A stretch of DNA of 64,000 nt. It comes from Sipunculus nudus (Eukaryota; Annelida; Sipuncula; Golfingiida; Sipunculidae). The DNA lies in assembly GCA_026874595.1 (NCBI GenBank), contig CM049312.1, positions 70,712,929-70,776,928 of the forward strand. Direction: 5' to 3'. Position numbers and translations under genes: made by a program. Shown in pieces: positions 20,278 to 34,012 of the stretch (position 1 is its first letter; every line of letters starts with the position of its first letter). The notes beneath the pieces are model-generated. The model did not search any database. It was not told the DNA's origin and saw nothing but the letters and a program-made list of their open reading frames with translations.

Positions 20278-22603
20278 ACAAGTGACCCATGGGTCATGAC
20301 GCTCACCTGACAAGCATGACCTGTATTTAAAGCCTGATGGTATACCATATGGTATCTGAAAATACTTGGAAGATGGAAGGTTTGGGATGAAAAGTCTGAC
20401 TTGAAATGCATCCACAACTTTTATCAAGAAGCTGGTCCTGTGACATTGTCCTTTGACCCTAAGACCTAAATATCAAAAGGTCTGTTCCTCTATTGACATG
20501 TAAGGTTTGGGATGATTATTTGGCTATAAGAATTAATTCTGGAAGGTGCAAGCACACCCCGTAACTCAGAGAATATAGGTCACAGCGACCTAATTTCAGA
20601 TCTGCAAGGAGATCTTTTTAGAACCTCTAAGACTGCATAGGGTTCATGTATCTAGCCCTTACAGTTACAATTTGTGCCCTGCTAACGGCCGGACGGCTGG
20701 CCGGACGGAAGGACGACGGACAAAGACCCACTGCTATAGCACAGCATGACTAAAAGTCAGCTGAGCTAAAAATCACTGAAACTACACTGACAAAAAGGAT
20801 TTCTAAGGTGGCTAACTAGCAGACATAATAGATTTCTGACAAGTCTGACATTTGATATCACACATCCTCCAATAAGAGACCAAACTTGTAGCAAATTCTC
20901 CAAAGGATATTACAGTAATGAATGTCCAAAACAATTCAAAAGGTATTTTCAGGCCCTCATATTAGATTTATAGATATGCAAATGTAAAAAGTGTAAGTCC
21001 AATTTTTTATTATCACTCTGCTTTTCAATGGGATCAGCAGGGTAGGAAAACTGCAAAACCTGAAAGAAAAGGAATGCAGAAAGCATGACTAAAGGTCTTG
21101 TAATAAAAACAAAAGCCATCCTAAATCCAGGTACACATCCAAATATTATGAGATCAAACATTTGCTTTTCTATCTGGTGATTTAAATAAAATATTCAGAT
21201 ATCTAGGAAACTAAGTTTATTGCTATGATTCCATAAAATAAACTGCAAAATGTTCCCATCATCTTATAAATCAGTAGCTAAACCTTAATACTATACTCTC
21301 ACAGTCTTAATGCCTGGATGAAGCATTCCGGCAACAGTGTTTTTGTAATGCAGTACCGAGGTATTTATCACTCAGCCTTATCACTTAAAAGGCTGATACA
21401 AAAGAGAGTCATATGTCACCAGCATCACTCACAATTACAGCCACACAGTGAGATGTACCATACCAATGGTTATATGTACAAGAAAAATAGAGATGGTCTA
21501 CAAAATAAGTTATTGTGAACATCCCTGACCTATGACCTTGGCCTTTTACCCACATATCTACTGGATTCTTTCTAAATGATGGGTAACTACTAACCACTTA
21601 CATCTGGCCGGGTGTATAATTACTTGGCAACCAATGAGTGAATAACTTAGACCTGCAACCTTTAACCTCCTTACCAGCTGACCTCAAAATCAATTAGTTA
21701 TTTCTTCGTGCAAAAAGACCTATAAATATGAAGTTTGAATCACATTCAGTGATGCATAGATGTGGCATATGTGAAAGACTGAAGGTTTGGGTTGAACAGT
21801 TTCACTTGAAATATGTTCACAAGCATTTAGAACAATATTGTGACCTTGACCTGAGACCTTTTGAACTCAACATCAATAGGCTTCTTCCCCTATTGGTAGG
21901 TAAGCCATATATGACAGATGGAAAGTATAGATTGAAAAGTTTGCCGGAAAATGACTCCACGCAAGAAGTGGGTGCTGTGAACTTGACCTTTGACCTCAAA
22001 ATCAACAGGTCTTTTCCCCTGTTGGCAGAGAAGCGATATCAGTGCTGAAAGGTTTGGAATGAAAGGTCTAGCTTAATTGTGTCCACAACCTTTTCAAAGA
22101 AGTGGATCCTGTGACCCTGACCTTTGACCTTGTGACCTCAACATCTATAGGATTCTTCTCCCACTTAGTAGGTGAGCTATATGTGAAAGATCAAAAATTG
22201 GGATGGAAGGTTTGGCTTAAAATGCATCCTGAGGCTTTTCAAAGAAGTTGGTTCTGTGACCTTGACCTTTGACCTTGTGACCTCAAAATAATTATGGTTC
22301 TTCCTCTGTTGGTAGGTGAGCTGTATGTGAAAGATGAAATGTTTGGGATGAAAATTTTGGCTAAAAGAATTATTTCTGGGGGATGCAAACACACCCCATA
22401 ACTTCGAGAATATAGGTCGCAGTGACCTAATTTCAGGTTTGCAAGGAGATCTTTTAGAACCTCTAAGACTGCAAAGGGTTCATGGCGCTAGCCCCTACGG
22501 TTACGATTTGTGCCCTGCTAACGGCTGGACGGACAGACGGAAGGACGACTGACAAAGACCCATCGCTATAGCCCAGCATGACTAAAAGTCAGCTAAGCTA
22601 AAA
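20278..22603 (+). mobile_element. HINE-2 element, copy b (composite, with an extra internal end)
   Basis: Starts with the HINE-2 hairpin end (ACAAGTGACCCATGGGTCA) and ends AGTCAGCTAAGCTAAAA. A complete right end also occurs internally at about 20740-20770, after which internal HINE-2 sequence resumes (ATCACTGAAACT...). So a short 0.5-kb copy is either joined to or inserted in a longer one. TGACC monomers lie at 21840-22300. Confidence 0.7.
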
Positions 22604-23613
22604 ATGAACCGTTGGCGATAAAGAAGCTCGCGCAATGCAGCCTCGGAACGAGGGCACCTAGTTGCGCTTAAAATAAATATTAAAACAAGAGTGACCTTTT
22701 CATATCGTGCCGTATTTACCGCATGAAACGGGACGAGAAAAGTGAATCTAGGTGCAATTAACTGCCCCCGGCAGCGTTCGCCCAAAGGAACTTTTTCACT
22801 GCGTGCCGTTATAACCACGTATTTACTATAAAGTTTTAGTGAATGCAGGGTTTACGCTGACGGTCAAATTCAGATAACGCGCCATGCAGTGTTTAATAGG
22901 CCAGCTCCGATGAACACGTCATAATCTGTGTTTATAATTAAAAGGTTACACAAGTTAATGTTGGAGCCAGGTGACAGTTGGGTGTCACAAACCACGTTCT
23001 TCAGAGCGCTGAAATGAGTTGGAAAAGCTGGAATTTGGTGATTGATTCCAGCAAAGAATAGCCGGTGACATTCCTTAACCTTGTTAAACTATTTCAAAGA
23101 AACTATATCGGTCTTTTTAATGTAATTAAGTTTTTTTTTCTGTCTATTTTAGGGGGGGGGGGCTCTTGCATGTTGGAATAGCAGCTGTCAGTGCCGGTTT
23201 GTCATGTCACAAATATATTATTATTAATTATAAAACAATTTTCCGGACTTCATTGTTGATCAACCTGGTTTAAATGTTAACCTAGCATATTTATTTGTTA
23301 GCATATTCATTTCTGTTTAATAAAATAAATTTGATTTCAGTTACTGAGAAGTTCATTCAATTAAAAGAGTATTTGGAATAAGCTTGTGTATTTTTTCCTA
23401 TCAGTAATCTGGTAATAACTAATATGTATATCTGCATGCTTACATATACCACAAGAGTACAAATATGTTTTTTAAAAAGAAAATTTTGGCAAAACCCTGT
23501 GTAAGATCCTATTGTGATTTAAATGGCTTAGAGCACAAATGATAATATATGACATTTTCTTGAGAACAAAGCAACCATAAAAAATATTTGTTTTAAATAT
23601 ATATCACAATCGG

Positions 23614-23618
<5 letters not shown>

Positions 23619-23668
<50 letters not shown>
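23619..23668 (+). repeat. (AT)n array
   Basis: About 25 units. 22604-25212 otherwise shows no gene that I can support, only small non-conserved open frames. Confidence 0.95.
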
Positions 23669-23669
<1 letters not shown>

Positions 23670-25212
23670 GAACTAGGTGTTATATATAGCTTTCCTCTGC
23701 CAGGACCATCAGGACTCCTGAAATTTGTCCAGGACTCTTGACAATTTTGATAGGACCCTTGAAAATTTATACCCATGGGTCCCAGACTCTTCAAAATTTT
23801 AGCCTAGCGAAACCCCTGTATAAGCCGTGAGGTTTGCGAGGCTTTTGTCACTAGGCCTATGGCAGGCGAGCCGTTAACTGGTTTGTTCCACCTGCCCTGC
23901 CTCCTGGTCCAAGGTCACGCGTGTCACCCTTTTTTTCACGCACCGCGATCGCTCTATCTCAGAATGTTAAACTTGAATGTTTTGTTTGCTCGGGATCCAG
24001 GAAGGTGCATCACAGTTACTATGCTAATGAGAATAAACCAGTCATTTGCCTTGTTTGAAATGTCGCATGCAATCTGACCTACATGGTCACTTTTGCATGA
24101 CCCTGTGATGCAATCAGATTTGAACGTACAGTTAGAGCTAAGGAAAATACGCCGCATATGGGAAAAGTGAACTTGCATGACACTTAACATAACGGATACA
24201 CGCGGTCTGTTCTGATCAGCATGGCAAATCCATCTGACTGGCCATAGCTTACCTGGAGACCTATGGTAAATCCTGGCAAATCATACACTGTGCAAGAGCT
24301 CTGTAAGTTCCTTTGAGAAAACTAGACAATCCACTTAAGATGAATAACGATCACGTTAAGATGTTTCAGCTAAAAATGTCTTATTCATCATGAATCGAAG
24401 ATTTTATTTTCGAGGCATATGTAAAATACACTTCGGCAGTGTTTTTCACTGAACATATCAGTGGTAATAAGCTGCTCGGTGTTCTCCAGAAGTCTACTCG
24501 ACCTAGTAGCCTCGGGGTAAACTAGTTACAATGTATCAAATGCCAGTCGTCCGGCTCTCTGAGCAAAGGCCACGGAAATAATTTTTTCTGCATGGTCGGT
24601 TTCAAGCAGAGCAGTTGCAAAGTTTTATATAAGCGAGTTCTGTTTTCATCCATAAATAAATATTGCCTATTGTCATTCAAATATATTTATACTTGAGGCC
24701 CCGAATTACATACGTTTCCCCTCTCATAAACACCATATTTGATTTTACACGACCCTTTTTTTCTCGGCAATCAATGCAAGTTTGAAGATATTTTTTGCAA
24801 CTTTATTAAACGATAACCATATGCACTATACGCCGTGGAGGGCCTATAAATCCAGTTATGCGAAATCAACACCCAAGTTGCGGCTTGAATATGAGCTTTA
24901 GTATTGCATCAAAACTGTTTAACAGCTGATAGAAATGACTTTCGAACTTAAAACGGGACAAGAGAACACATCTGTTAAAGCCCAATGGAATAGTATGCAT
25001 AATGTCAAGCTGTAGGCCTACTCGCCGTGTCAATCATGGCAATAGCTCCTATACAACCTTACATGAAATGGGGTGGGCCCTGTAGAGTACAAGGTGAAAA
25101 TATGCTCGCCCCACTATTTGATAGTAAAATAATAGAAATAGTAATAGTAAAAGGAATGTAATATAAGAAGCCAAATTGAGGGAATTCGAGGGTTTACAAT
25201 GTATTCTTGTTA

Positions 25213-27175
25213 AAACACCTATGCACCAAATACTAAAAGTCAACAGGTCAAATTTTATGAAATTATTTTTGAAAACATTGTGAAATTGAGAAATAATTGT
25301 GATGTTGAAGTTATATGGGGTGGAGATTTCAATGTACATTTAACTGAACAGGATGCCCATGGTGGAAGATTGGTTATTAAGCATAATTCTGTTCAGAAAA
25401 TATGAAGTATGACTGTTGTTTAAAATTTGTGTGATATATGGCGTATTAAACATGATGACTCTAAGGAATATACTTGGCGTTCAGTAACACCTCTTATTCA
25501 GAGACGACAAGATTACTTTTCTATATCGAATGAAATACAGTCATATGTTACAAGTTGTGAAATTATACCTGCTGTGAATACTGACCATTCAGCTGTGTTA
25601 CTAAAAATAAATACAATTAAGGATGGAAGGAGAGGACCATCCCATTGATGTATGAACAATGATCTGCTTAATGACAATACCTATATAAATAACAGATAAA
25701 ATTGCTGAATGGAAGCAGATGATGCATAATGAAACTGCTCAATGTTAATGGGAATACATAAAATTTAAAATAAGAGAATATACTATTACATACAGTAAAA
25801 ATAAAGCAAAACAAAACAGAGAATATGGTGAAAATCTTGAAAAGAGAGTAGCTCAGATTGAAAAAATAATTTATTCTACAAGTGACCCTGAAACTTATGA
25901 AAAGTACTGCAATCTGAAACAAAAATTGCAGAAATATTATGATAATATTTCTAAAGGTGTTGATTGTTAGATCTAGAGCCCAGTGGCTGGAGCACGGTGA
26001 AAGAGGAACAAAATACTTCTTGAATCTTGAAAAACAAAATGGAAAAAGGTCTGTTATGCGTGTACTGTGCACTGATGGACAGGATGTAACTAATAAAACT
26101 GATATTATGGAAAGCCTTAAGAAAATTTTCATATCAAAATATCAAAAGAAAAGTAGCTATCATGAACATGAACTTAAGAGCTATTTTGAGAGCTTACCAT
26201 TATGTGATAGTAAGTTATAGATGAGTCTGAAGCAGAATTTAGTGGAAAACCTGTAACACTGTCTGAGGTTCATGTATGTTTGAAGTCAATGAAAAATAAC
26301 AAAACACCTGAAAATGATGGACTTACTAAAGAATTAACTCAGCATTGTTTAGTGATCTTGGAGAATGCCTCATGGATAGTTTGATTGAAAATTATACTTA
26401 TGGTTTTCTCACAACAACACAAAAACAAGCACGTATAAAGTTAATACCAAAGCCTGGAAAAGATTTGAAGTATATCAAATCATGGAGACCTATTAGTTTA
26501 CTTAAAGTTGATGTTAAAGTTATAAGTAAAATTCTTGTTCATCGTATAGGGAGGCATCTCCCTAAATTGATCAAGCCTGATCAATATGCCTTCATACAGG
26601 GAAGAATTAGAATCATATGGGATGTGCTTCATTATACTGATGTTGAAAATATACCAGGTATAATGTTTGCAGCGGATTTAGAAGCTGCGTTTGACAGTTT
26701 AGACCATGATTTTATGATTGCAGTTTTGAGATATTTTGGATTTGGTGATTCTTTTATAAAATGGGTGTTGATATTGCATAAAAGTATTCAAAGCGCTGTT
26801 TTGAATAATGGGTATACTACAGGTTATTTTACGTTAGAAAGGGGAACTCGCCAAGGAGATCCACTTGAAGCGTACTTATTTATCGGGGCAATAGAAATAT
26901 AAGCAATAAAGGTCAGGAATGAGGAAAATATACGTGGAATAGTAATCGGAAATTATGCAGTTAAAATGTGTATGTTTGCTGATGACACTACCATATTTGT
27001 TCAAAACTCAGAATCACTAGGCCTAGCACTCTCTGTCATGCTGACATTTGAATATTATTCTTCATTGAAATTAAATGTAACCAAATCTGAAGCTACTTGT
27101 ATTAGATCTATGAAAAGTAACAGTGTCATGAGTTTATACAATTTGAAGTGCATCGATTTAACAAGGGCAGCCATA
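25213..27175 (+). pseudogene. L1/Tx1-like LINE, endonuclease to RT (5'-truncated, frameshifted)
   Basis: The C-terminal half of an apurinic-type endonuclease is visible: YAPN (25220-25231), GGDFNV (25319-25336) and TDHSAV (25580-25597). Next come RAQWLEHGERGTKYFLNLEK (about 25977-26036), a linker, then RT motifs KSWRPISLL (about 26480-26506), DQYAFIQGR (about 26579-26605), FAADLEAAFDSLDH (about 26668-26709), GTRQGDPLEAYLF and the catalytic MFADDT (about 26971-26990). The frame changes near 25650-25940 and 26220 and has stops at 25405 and 26900, so the element is dead. Motif wording fits the L1/Tx1 group. Broken at 27175 by HINE-2 copy c. Confidence 0.9.
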
Positions 27176-29350
27176 ACAAGTGACCCATGGGTCATGACGC
27201 TCAGCTGCCAAGCATGACCTGCGACGTCATGGGCTGCGATTCACAACTTCTCGTAAAATTGTTGCAGAACCTATATGCCAATTTTGTTTAAACTTTCTAT
27301 GTTGCCATAAATTCTTATCGTATATGTCTTGTTAAAACATAGTGAATGATGGTCTGAGGCAAAATGTATGGTTGTTGAGCTATCAGGAACTTATCCCACA
27401 GCTTGCTCGATACCTGTCAGTCTCAAAAGGAATACCACACAGACCACATATAAGATCAAAATATAGCAAAAGATCAAGGAAATCCATGCGAGAATTATTG
27501 TGAAACGGGTGCTTCCATATTAATTTTTATTCAATACAAGCCAACTGTAGTGAGCTTTCATAAATGATGGTCATATTTATTAAGAAATCTTTGACCCAAT
27601 GCAAGATTACATTAATATACATCCCACTGCATTCACTTTAATAGTTCTTGAGATAATATGTTCTTATGGTAATATGTAAGGAATTTAAAGATGGCTTCCT
27701 GGTGGCCATATTGGATTTATGACAGGTCGGAAATTGAACAACAAACATCCTCTAAAAGGGACCAAACATCATAAAAAAATCACAGAAACTGCCCGGGCAA
27801 AAGGATTTCTAAAATGGCTACCTGGCAGACATAATGGTTTTCTGACAAGTCTGACATTTGATATCACACATCCCCAATAAGACACTAACTCCAAAGAATG
27901 TAACAGTTATGAATGTCCAAAACAATTCAAAAGGCATGATCAGGTTGGAGAGCTCTCATAACAAATTTAGGAACATGCAAATGTAAAAAGTGCAAGTCCA
28001 ATTTGTTTTAATTATCAGCTTGCTATTCAATGGGGTCAGCAGGGTAGGTAAACTGCAAAACCTAACAGAAAAGAAATGCAGTGTTTTTGTTATGCACTAA
28101 TGATATATCCTTATCACTCCATGAGCTGATACAAAAGGGAGTCATATCTCACAAGTGTCACTGACAATTATGGGCACACAGTGAGATGTACCAGTTGTGA
28201 GTGCCATGGTTATATATACAAGAAAACAAGAAAAATAGAGATGGTCTACAAAATAAGTTACTGTGAACATCCCTGACCTATGACCTTGGTCTTTTGCCCA
28301 CATATCAACTGGATTCTTTCTAAATGATGGGTAACTACTAACCACTTACATCTGGCCGGGTGTAATTACTTGGCAACCAATGAGTGAATAACTTAGACCT
28401 GCAACCTTAAACCTCCTGACCAGCTGACCTCGAAATCAATTAGTTATTTCTTCATGCAAAAAGACCCATAAATATAAAGTTTGAATCACATTGAGTGATG
28501 CATAGATGTGGCATATGTGAAAGACTGAAGGTTTCGGTTGAACAGTTACACTTGAAATATGTTCACAAGCATTTAGAACAATATTGTGACCTTGACCTTT
28601 GACCTTTTGAACTCAACTTCAATAGGCTTCTTCCTCTATTGGTAGGTAAGCCATATATGACAGATGGAAAGTATAGATTGAAAAGTTTGCCTGAAAATGA
28701 CTCCACGCAAGAAGAGGGTGCTGTGAACTTGACCTTTGACCTCAAAATCAACAGGTCTTTTCCCCTGTTGGCAGAGAAGCGATTTCAGTGCTGAAAGGTT
28801 TGGAATGAAAGGTCTAGCTTGAAATGTGTCCACAACTTTTTCAAAGAAATGGATCCTGTGACCCTGACCTTTGACCTTGTGACCTCAACATCTATAGGAT
28901 TCTTCTCCCACTTAGTAGGTGAGCTATATGCGAAAGATCAAAGAATTGGGATGGAAGGTTTGGCTTAAAATGCATCCACAGGCTTTTCAAAGAAGTTGGT
29001 TCTGTGACCTTGACCTTTGACCTTGTGACCTCAAGTTAATTATGGTTCTTCCCCTGTTGGTAGGTGAGCTGTATGTGAAAGATGGCAGGTTTGGGATGAA
29101 AATTTTGGCTAAAAGAATTATTTCTGGGGGGTGCAAACACACCCCATAACTTCGAGAATATAGGTCGCAGTGACCTAATTTCAGGTTTGCAAGGATATCT
29201 TTTTAGAACCTCTAAGACTGCATAGCGTTCATGGCCCTAGCCCCTACGGTTACGATTTGTGCCCTGCTAACGGCCGGACGGACAGACGGAAGGACGACGG
29301 ACAAAGACCCATCGCTATAGCCCAGCATGACTGAAATCAGTTGAGCTAAA
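27176..29350 (+). mobile_element. HINE-2 element, copy c (inserted in the L1-like LINE)
   Basis: Full-looking copy from ACAAGTGACCCATGGGTCA to AGTTGAGCTAAAA. It interrupts the LINE frame after codons for RAAI and before KILGIWFS, i.e. at an A-rich target. Internal order: left module (27176-27780), middle (27780-28560), TGACCTTTGACC monomers (28580-29040), the GGTCGCAGTGACC near-palindrome, and the GGACGGACAG tract. It lacks HINE-3 and so shows the empty site for that element. Confidence 0.82.
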
Positions 29351-31000
29351 AATTCTTGGTATATGGTTTTCTTATAACAAAGATATATTATTTAAGGAGA
29401 ACTTTCAGAGAGTTGAGAATAATCTAAGAACTACGTTAACAATTTGGAAACCAGGAATCTTACAATTTATGGCAGGGCAGAAGTTGCCCGTTCACTTGGG
29501 CTTTCAAAGGTTTTGTATGTGACTAAGATGTAAGTACCCCCAACAAAGACTTTGCAGACCCTGAAGAGACTTCTATGTGATTTTATTTGGAATGCCAGAA
29601 AAACAAAAGTTAAATACACCACAATAATCGGAGAATATGAGCGGGGGGGGGGGGGGGGGTTAAGTGTGCCATATATTGAGAGCAAAATAAGAACCCAGAT
29701 GATTACGTATGCCAAGAGATGTCTTGAGCCACAAGAATCTGTTGTGAAGGAGATGCTTAATTTTAGACTTAGGAGTATCGGAGGCTTAAGATGTATCCGA
29801 AGCAACTTTGATATTAATGTGCTACCAAAAATATTGCCAAAATTTTATGTGAAAATGTTAAAAGTCTGGGCTGACTATGTATCCGTGGAACCACAGACAG
29901 AAGATGAAATAATGTATCAATATGTATGGAATAACAAATATATGAAAGTAAATGGTATGCCATTATATAATAAACATTTAGAAAATCTCGGAATAAATTG
30001 TGTGAAAGATTTGTTAAATACAGATGGATCATGGAAAAATTGGAGTACTTTTCCACAAAACAATAATAGATGTACATTATTGAGCCATATGTACTGGCTA
30101 CAATTAAAACAGTCAATTCCACAAAGATGGAAAAATAATATATTGAACAAAGAGATAATAAATGAAAATGTGGAAAAATATATAATTGTGTCTGCGAATG
30201 GGATTGAAATACTTGATGATATGAAGTCTAGGCATGTTTACTCTACCTATACATAAGTAATAAATGGAAAGTTCCTACGACGCAGAAGAGCTGGAATGAC
30301 ATGAATGAGAAAAGAATAATATTGAAGTTGAATGGAAATATGTGTATAAGGGAATCTATATGGTAACACTAGATACCTATATCTGAGGGAATTCCAATAC
30401 AAAATTCTAAATACGTACATACATCTTAATGAACAGTTATATAAATGGAAGATAAGTGAAGCAGACAAATGTTCATATTGTTTCAACTATTAGGAATGTA
30501 TAAATCATTTATTTTTTCAATGTATGGTGAGTAAGAACTTATATTATAAAATTCAGGCATGGCTACACGAGTATGAATTGGACCTGCCTAATAAATCACT
30601 TTCTATTGTAATGTATGGTATTTTACCTGTTAACGAAAATAATATCCTTTTTAATCAAGTTTTATTGTTGTACAAATATATACTTTACAAACAAAGAGAG
30701 GATAAGGAATCTTCATTATCTTCAGTTTTTACATCAAATCTGAAGTATACAGAGAGAATTGCAAGATGTATAGCAAGTGGCAGAGGATTACTGAAAAAGC
30801 ATAATGATAAGTGGAGCAAACTAAGAAGCTTGTTCGATGATTTAATTGAAGACAATGTGTGTTTGTAATGTCCTGTGATCAGTCCTGTATCATTGAATTG
30901 TGATACTGCATTGTATACATATGTTGATACAGTATTTTATGTATTGTATACCTATGTTGATGATGTTTATAAAAAAAAATCGCCTGTGATGAAACAAAAC
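29351..31000 (+). pseudogene. L1/Tx1-like LINE, C-terminal region and 3' end
   Basis: Continues the LINE after HINE-2 with ILGIWFSYNKDILFKENF, then DFIWNARKTKVKYTTI (about 29578-29625), an out-of-place G-run at 29643-29659 that encodes only Gly, and a long open stretch to 30256. Stops and a frame change follow, then a last open piece (30524-30868) ending in VCL. The 3' UTR reaches about 31000 with A-runs near 30970. This region is the usual Tx1/L1 C-terminal domain downstream of RT. Confidence 0.85.
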
Positions 31001-31085
31001 TGTATTACATTAAAATTTCTGATGCGAAAAAAAAGCCAAGAATAACAAACATTGTAATAGAACCCTGTTATAGGACCCAACCCTG

Positions 31086-31088
31086 ATA

Positions 31089-31122
<34 letters not shown>
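31086..31122 (+). repeat. (AT)n array
   Basis: Short AT dinucleotide array. 31001-31638 has no gene. Confidence 0.9.
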
Positions 31123-31123
<1 letters not shown>

Positions 31124-31638
31124 TAATAATAATAAAAATAATAATAATACTAATAAATACAAATAAAATAATATTTTATGGACTTGTGTAATATAAGTAT
31201 TGTGTGTTTCAGGTGAGCGGCATGACCAATTTTTTAGTAACAATTATTATTTAATTACTATTCTGTATAATTATTTTCATTATCACTAGCCTTATCCGAA
31301 TATGCCCAATGGATGCTCTTTTTTTATTATTATTCAAGCGTCCACATTAGGCCTAATATCATCAATTGAAACGTACTCTTGAATGCCAGGCAGTTTCAAA
31401 ATAAAAGGCATGGCTACCTTGTATACAAGTTGTTTTATAATTTAATATTTATTTATTTATATCTATATTTATTTATGTCAATATTTATCAATTTGAGCCG
31501 GTATCTAAACAGTGTCGACAACACAAAGATTTTGGTTTGGGTGAGGTCTACACTTGGCATGGCATTCAACTGAAATGAAGTCTGTCAGTTTTGTAATAAA
31601 TAATGAGAAACTGGAATATCCAAAAGAAAAATATGTTG

Positions 31639-31720
31639 CGCAGCCTGCAGGATTCGAACCTGCGCGTGCAGAGCACATTGGATTTCAAGTCCAACGCCTT
31701 AACCACTCGGCCAAGACTGC
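31639..31720 (-). tRNA. tRNA-Ser(TGA)
   Basis: 82 bases fold as a class II tRNA. The acceptor arm GCAGTCT/AGGCTGC has one G-U pair and discriminator G, as usual for serine. The A box is TGGCCGAGTGGTT, the anticodon arm TTGGA-CTTGAAA-TCCAA gives anticodon TGA, a variable arm is present, and the B box is GGTTCGAATCC. No CCA is encoded. A T-run (31626-31632 on the plus strand as A's) serves as a Pol III terminator. Confidence 0.97.
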
Positions 31721-32289
31721 CTCGCTTTGGCCGATGGAAATTATTATACATGTCTATAGGAATATGTGTAGCTATCGCTCACAAGACCCTCACATTATGG
31801 TTTTTCTCTTAGGCCAACCAAATTAATTTATCCAATTGAGTGCGATTGAAAATTTGTTTTGCTTTTGTGAAGTAAATGTACAAGTTTTTAATATATATCA
31901 TATTGTGGAAAGAGCTTTCTTGAATATATAACGCATGCACTTGTATTTTGTAAATATATCTATAATTAATAGAAAGTTATTTGATAATGACATGGATTGA
32001 CATGTCATTATCAAATTTCAGTTCTATTAATCTCACAATAATCCAATCACACATTTCTTGCAATATTGCTTTTACACGTACTTCATAATCATAATAGTAT
32101 TACTACTACTCATTAATTAAAGCCAATATGCCACATTATTCATATACAATACAATATTCATATACTATATTTGGAATAATTACATATGAACAGGAAAATA
32201 CATATTTTTTTAAAGAAAAATATGGCGATAGGAAACTATAACACGCTCATGAATATGTCATGTTTAATAACAAGGAAAAAAAATAAATG

Positions 32290-32371
32290 CGCAGTCGGCA
32301 GGATTCGAACCTGCGCGGGCAGAGCCCAATAGATTTCTAGTCTATCGCCTTAACCACTCGGCCACGACTGC
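32290..32371 (-). tRNA. tRNA-Ser(AGA)
   Basis: 82 bases. Acceptor arm GCAGTCG/CGACTGC fully paired with discriminator G, A box TGGCCGAGTGGTT, anticodon arm ATAGA-CTAGAAA-TCTAT giving anticodon AGA, variable arm GCTCTGCCCGC-like, and B box GGTTCGAATCC. A run of eight T's follows as terminator. Same strand and body as the tRNA-Ser(TGA) gene about 570 bp away. Confidence 0.97.
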
Positions 32372-32644
32372 AGCTATTTTGGTTGGGAGCAAATATCAAC
32401 TGTATATACTAACCTAACAAAAGTTATTTATTTATTGAATATTCCACGCCAGTGTTCATGTTTGTGGACGATGGGATTGTTTGAATAAGAATTTACAGGC
32501 TGCGTTAACATACTACAGTCATCAAACTGCCCTAAATAATTCTAAAAAATAAATAACCGCTGCATGTGCCATAACATATTCTAAAGTAGCCTATATCTGT
32601 ATGGACATAGGCCTAGGCCTGTGCATCGGAGGCTATAAGCCTAT

Positions 32645-32647
<3 letters not shown>

Positions 32648-32711
<64 letters not shown>

Positions 32712-32712
32712 G
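32648..32712 (+). repeat. (AT)n array
   Basis: About 30 units. 32372-34200 has only small unconvincing open frames besides such arrays. Confidence 0.95.
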
Positions 32713-33636
32713 TTATAGTAGTGGACCGATCATCGATTTTTATCGGAAGTCAGTCGGTTTGCTGCCTCTTTCAAGCGCGCGATTACCAAAGGCATCTAGC
32801 GATTACATGATCATCATGATTGTTTTCTGTCCAGAATGCCCTTATGTTTTAGGGGAAAATTATTCTTCCATTTTTTTACCACATTCCGAGCTTCATATAA
32901 TCAGTCTATGTTCCCAAATAACTTCCGTATATATGTAACTGAGTATTACACGGTAAATGCGAGAACGAACGACTTATTAAACTTATTATCTGTGAACTCG
33001 CGGGGAGCTGCAGAATTAGCGGAGAGGTTTCTAAGGAGATGTACATTGCAAAAATATTGGCGGGATAGCGTTAAAATACTCCATAAATTCTCCAGGTCTA
33101 TGCCAATTTTGCGAGATTCTCTTAGAAATAATCTATTCAACCGATGCCAGGTGCCGCTGTTTAGACCGTCCTTAAAAAATTCTTTCAGTTGTTGGGGCTT
33201 ACCCGGCCGGTCGAGTATTTGGACTTCGGCGGGAATTTTTTTTTACTAGTCTGTATTTTTTTTAGGTATGATCTGCCCCAAGCGCACCTGGGCCCGTAAA
33301 ATCTGCCTTCATTTGCCAGAAAAACAGCCCCTCTATAGGCCTAACATTCACAGATGCTCTTTAATTCCCATAATGAAAGATATTAGGCCTACTCGACGAT
33401 GCAGATCGTTTAATTTGAGCCTTAAAATTAGTCTGATTGTGTCTTTATACGTGGAAGGATCGATACACTTGTGCGCGAGAGGAGAATACCAGCCAGGTAA
33501 ACGCAGGTACAGTTTCACAGATAGTTGCATATTTGTTTGATAATTGTGTATATTTGTCTGAACCGATAAATAATCGATCATCAATCGGTTTGCTCAAACC
33601 TATGATCGATTTAGAAAAAGGAGCCGACTCCCACCA

Positions 33637-33640
<4 letters not shown>

Positions 33641-33692
<52 letters not shown>
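33641..33692 (+). repeat. (AT)n array
   Basis: Nearly perfect AT repeat with one interruption. Confidence 0.95.
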
Positions 33693-33693
<1 letters not shown>

Positions 33694-33826
33694 GCACACA
33701 CAAAAAGCTGCTTATATAGCCTATAAAGTATTATGGCAAAATTGTGGCATGAAAAAATTAAACACCATGCATGCGAGACTCTAAATCCAACCTTAACTGT
33801 TCGCTGTGGTATTATAACTGAATAAA

Positions 33827-33829
<3 letters not shown>

Positions 33830-33885
<56 letters not shown>
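33830..33885 (+). repeat. (AT)n array
   Basis: About 27 AT units. Confidence 0.95.
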
Positions 33886-33888
<3 letters not shown>

Positions 33889-34012
33889 ACGCCTTAGTGT
33901 AAATGTATTTTGTTCTTGAGCTTAAGAAGCTTTTAGCTCTTTCATGAGGTCATGAGTGGAATTTGTATTAAAAGCGGCTGTAGGCCTATATATTATCATA
34001 GGCTTTGATGCC

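Noticed and set aside
22582-22818. 78-codon minus-strand frame
   Set aside because: No recognisable domain, no splice or promoter context, overlaps the HINE-2 right end.
29467-30486. Long minus-strand frames opposite the L1-like LINE
   Set aside because: They are shadows of the plus-strand LINE coding sequence.
31554-31826. Frames across the tRNA-Ser(TGA) gene
   Set aside because: They arise from translating a tRNA gene.
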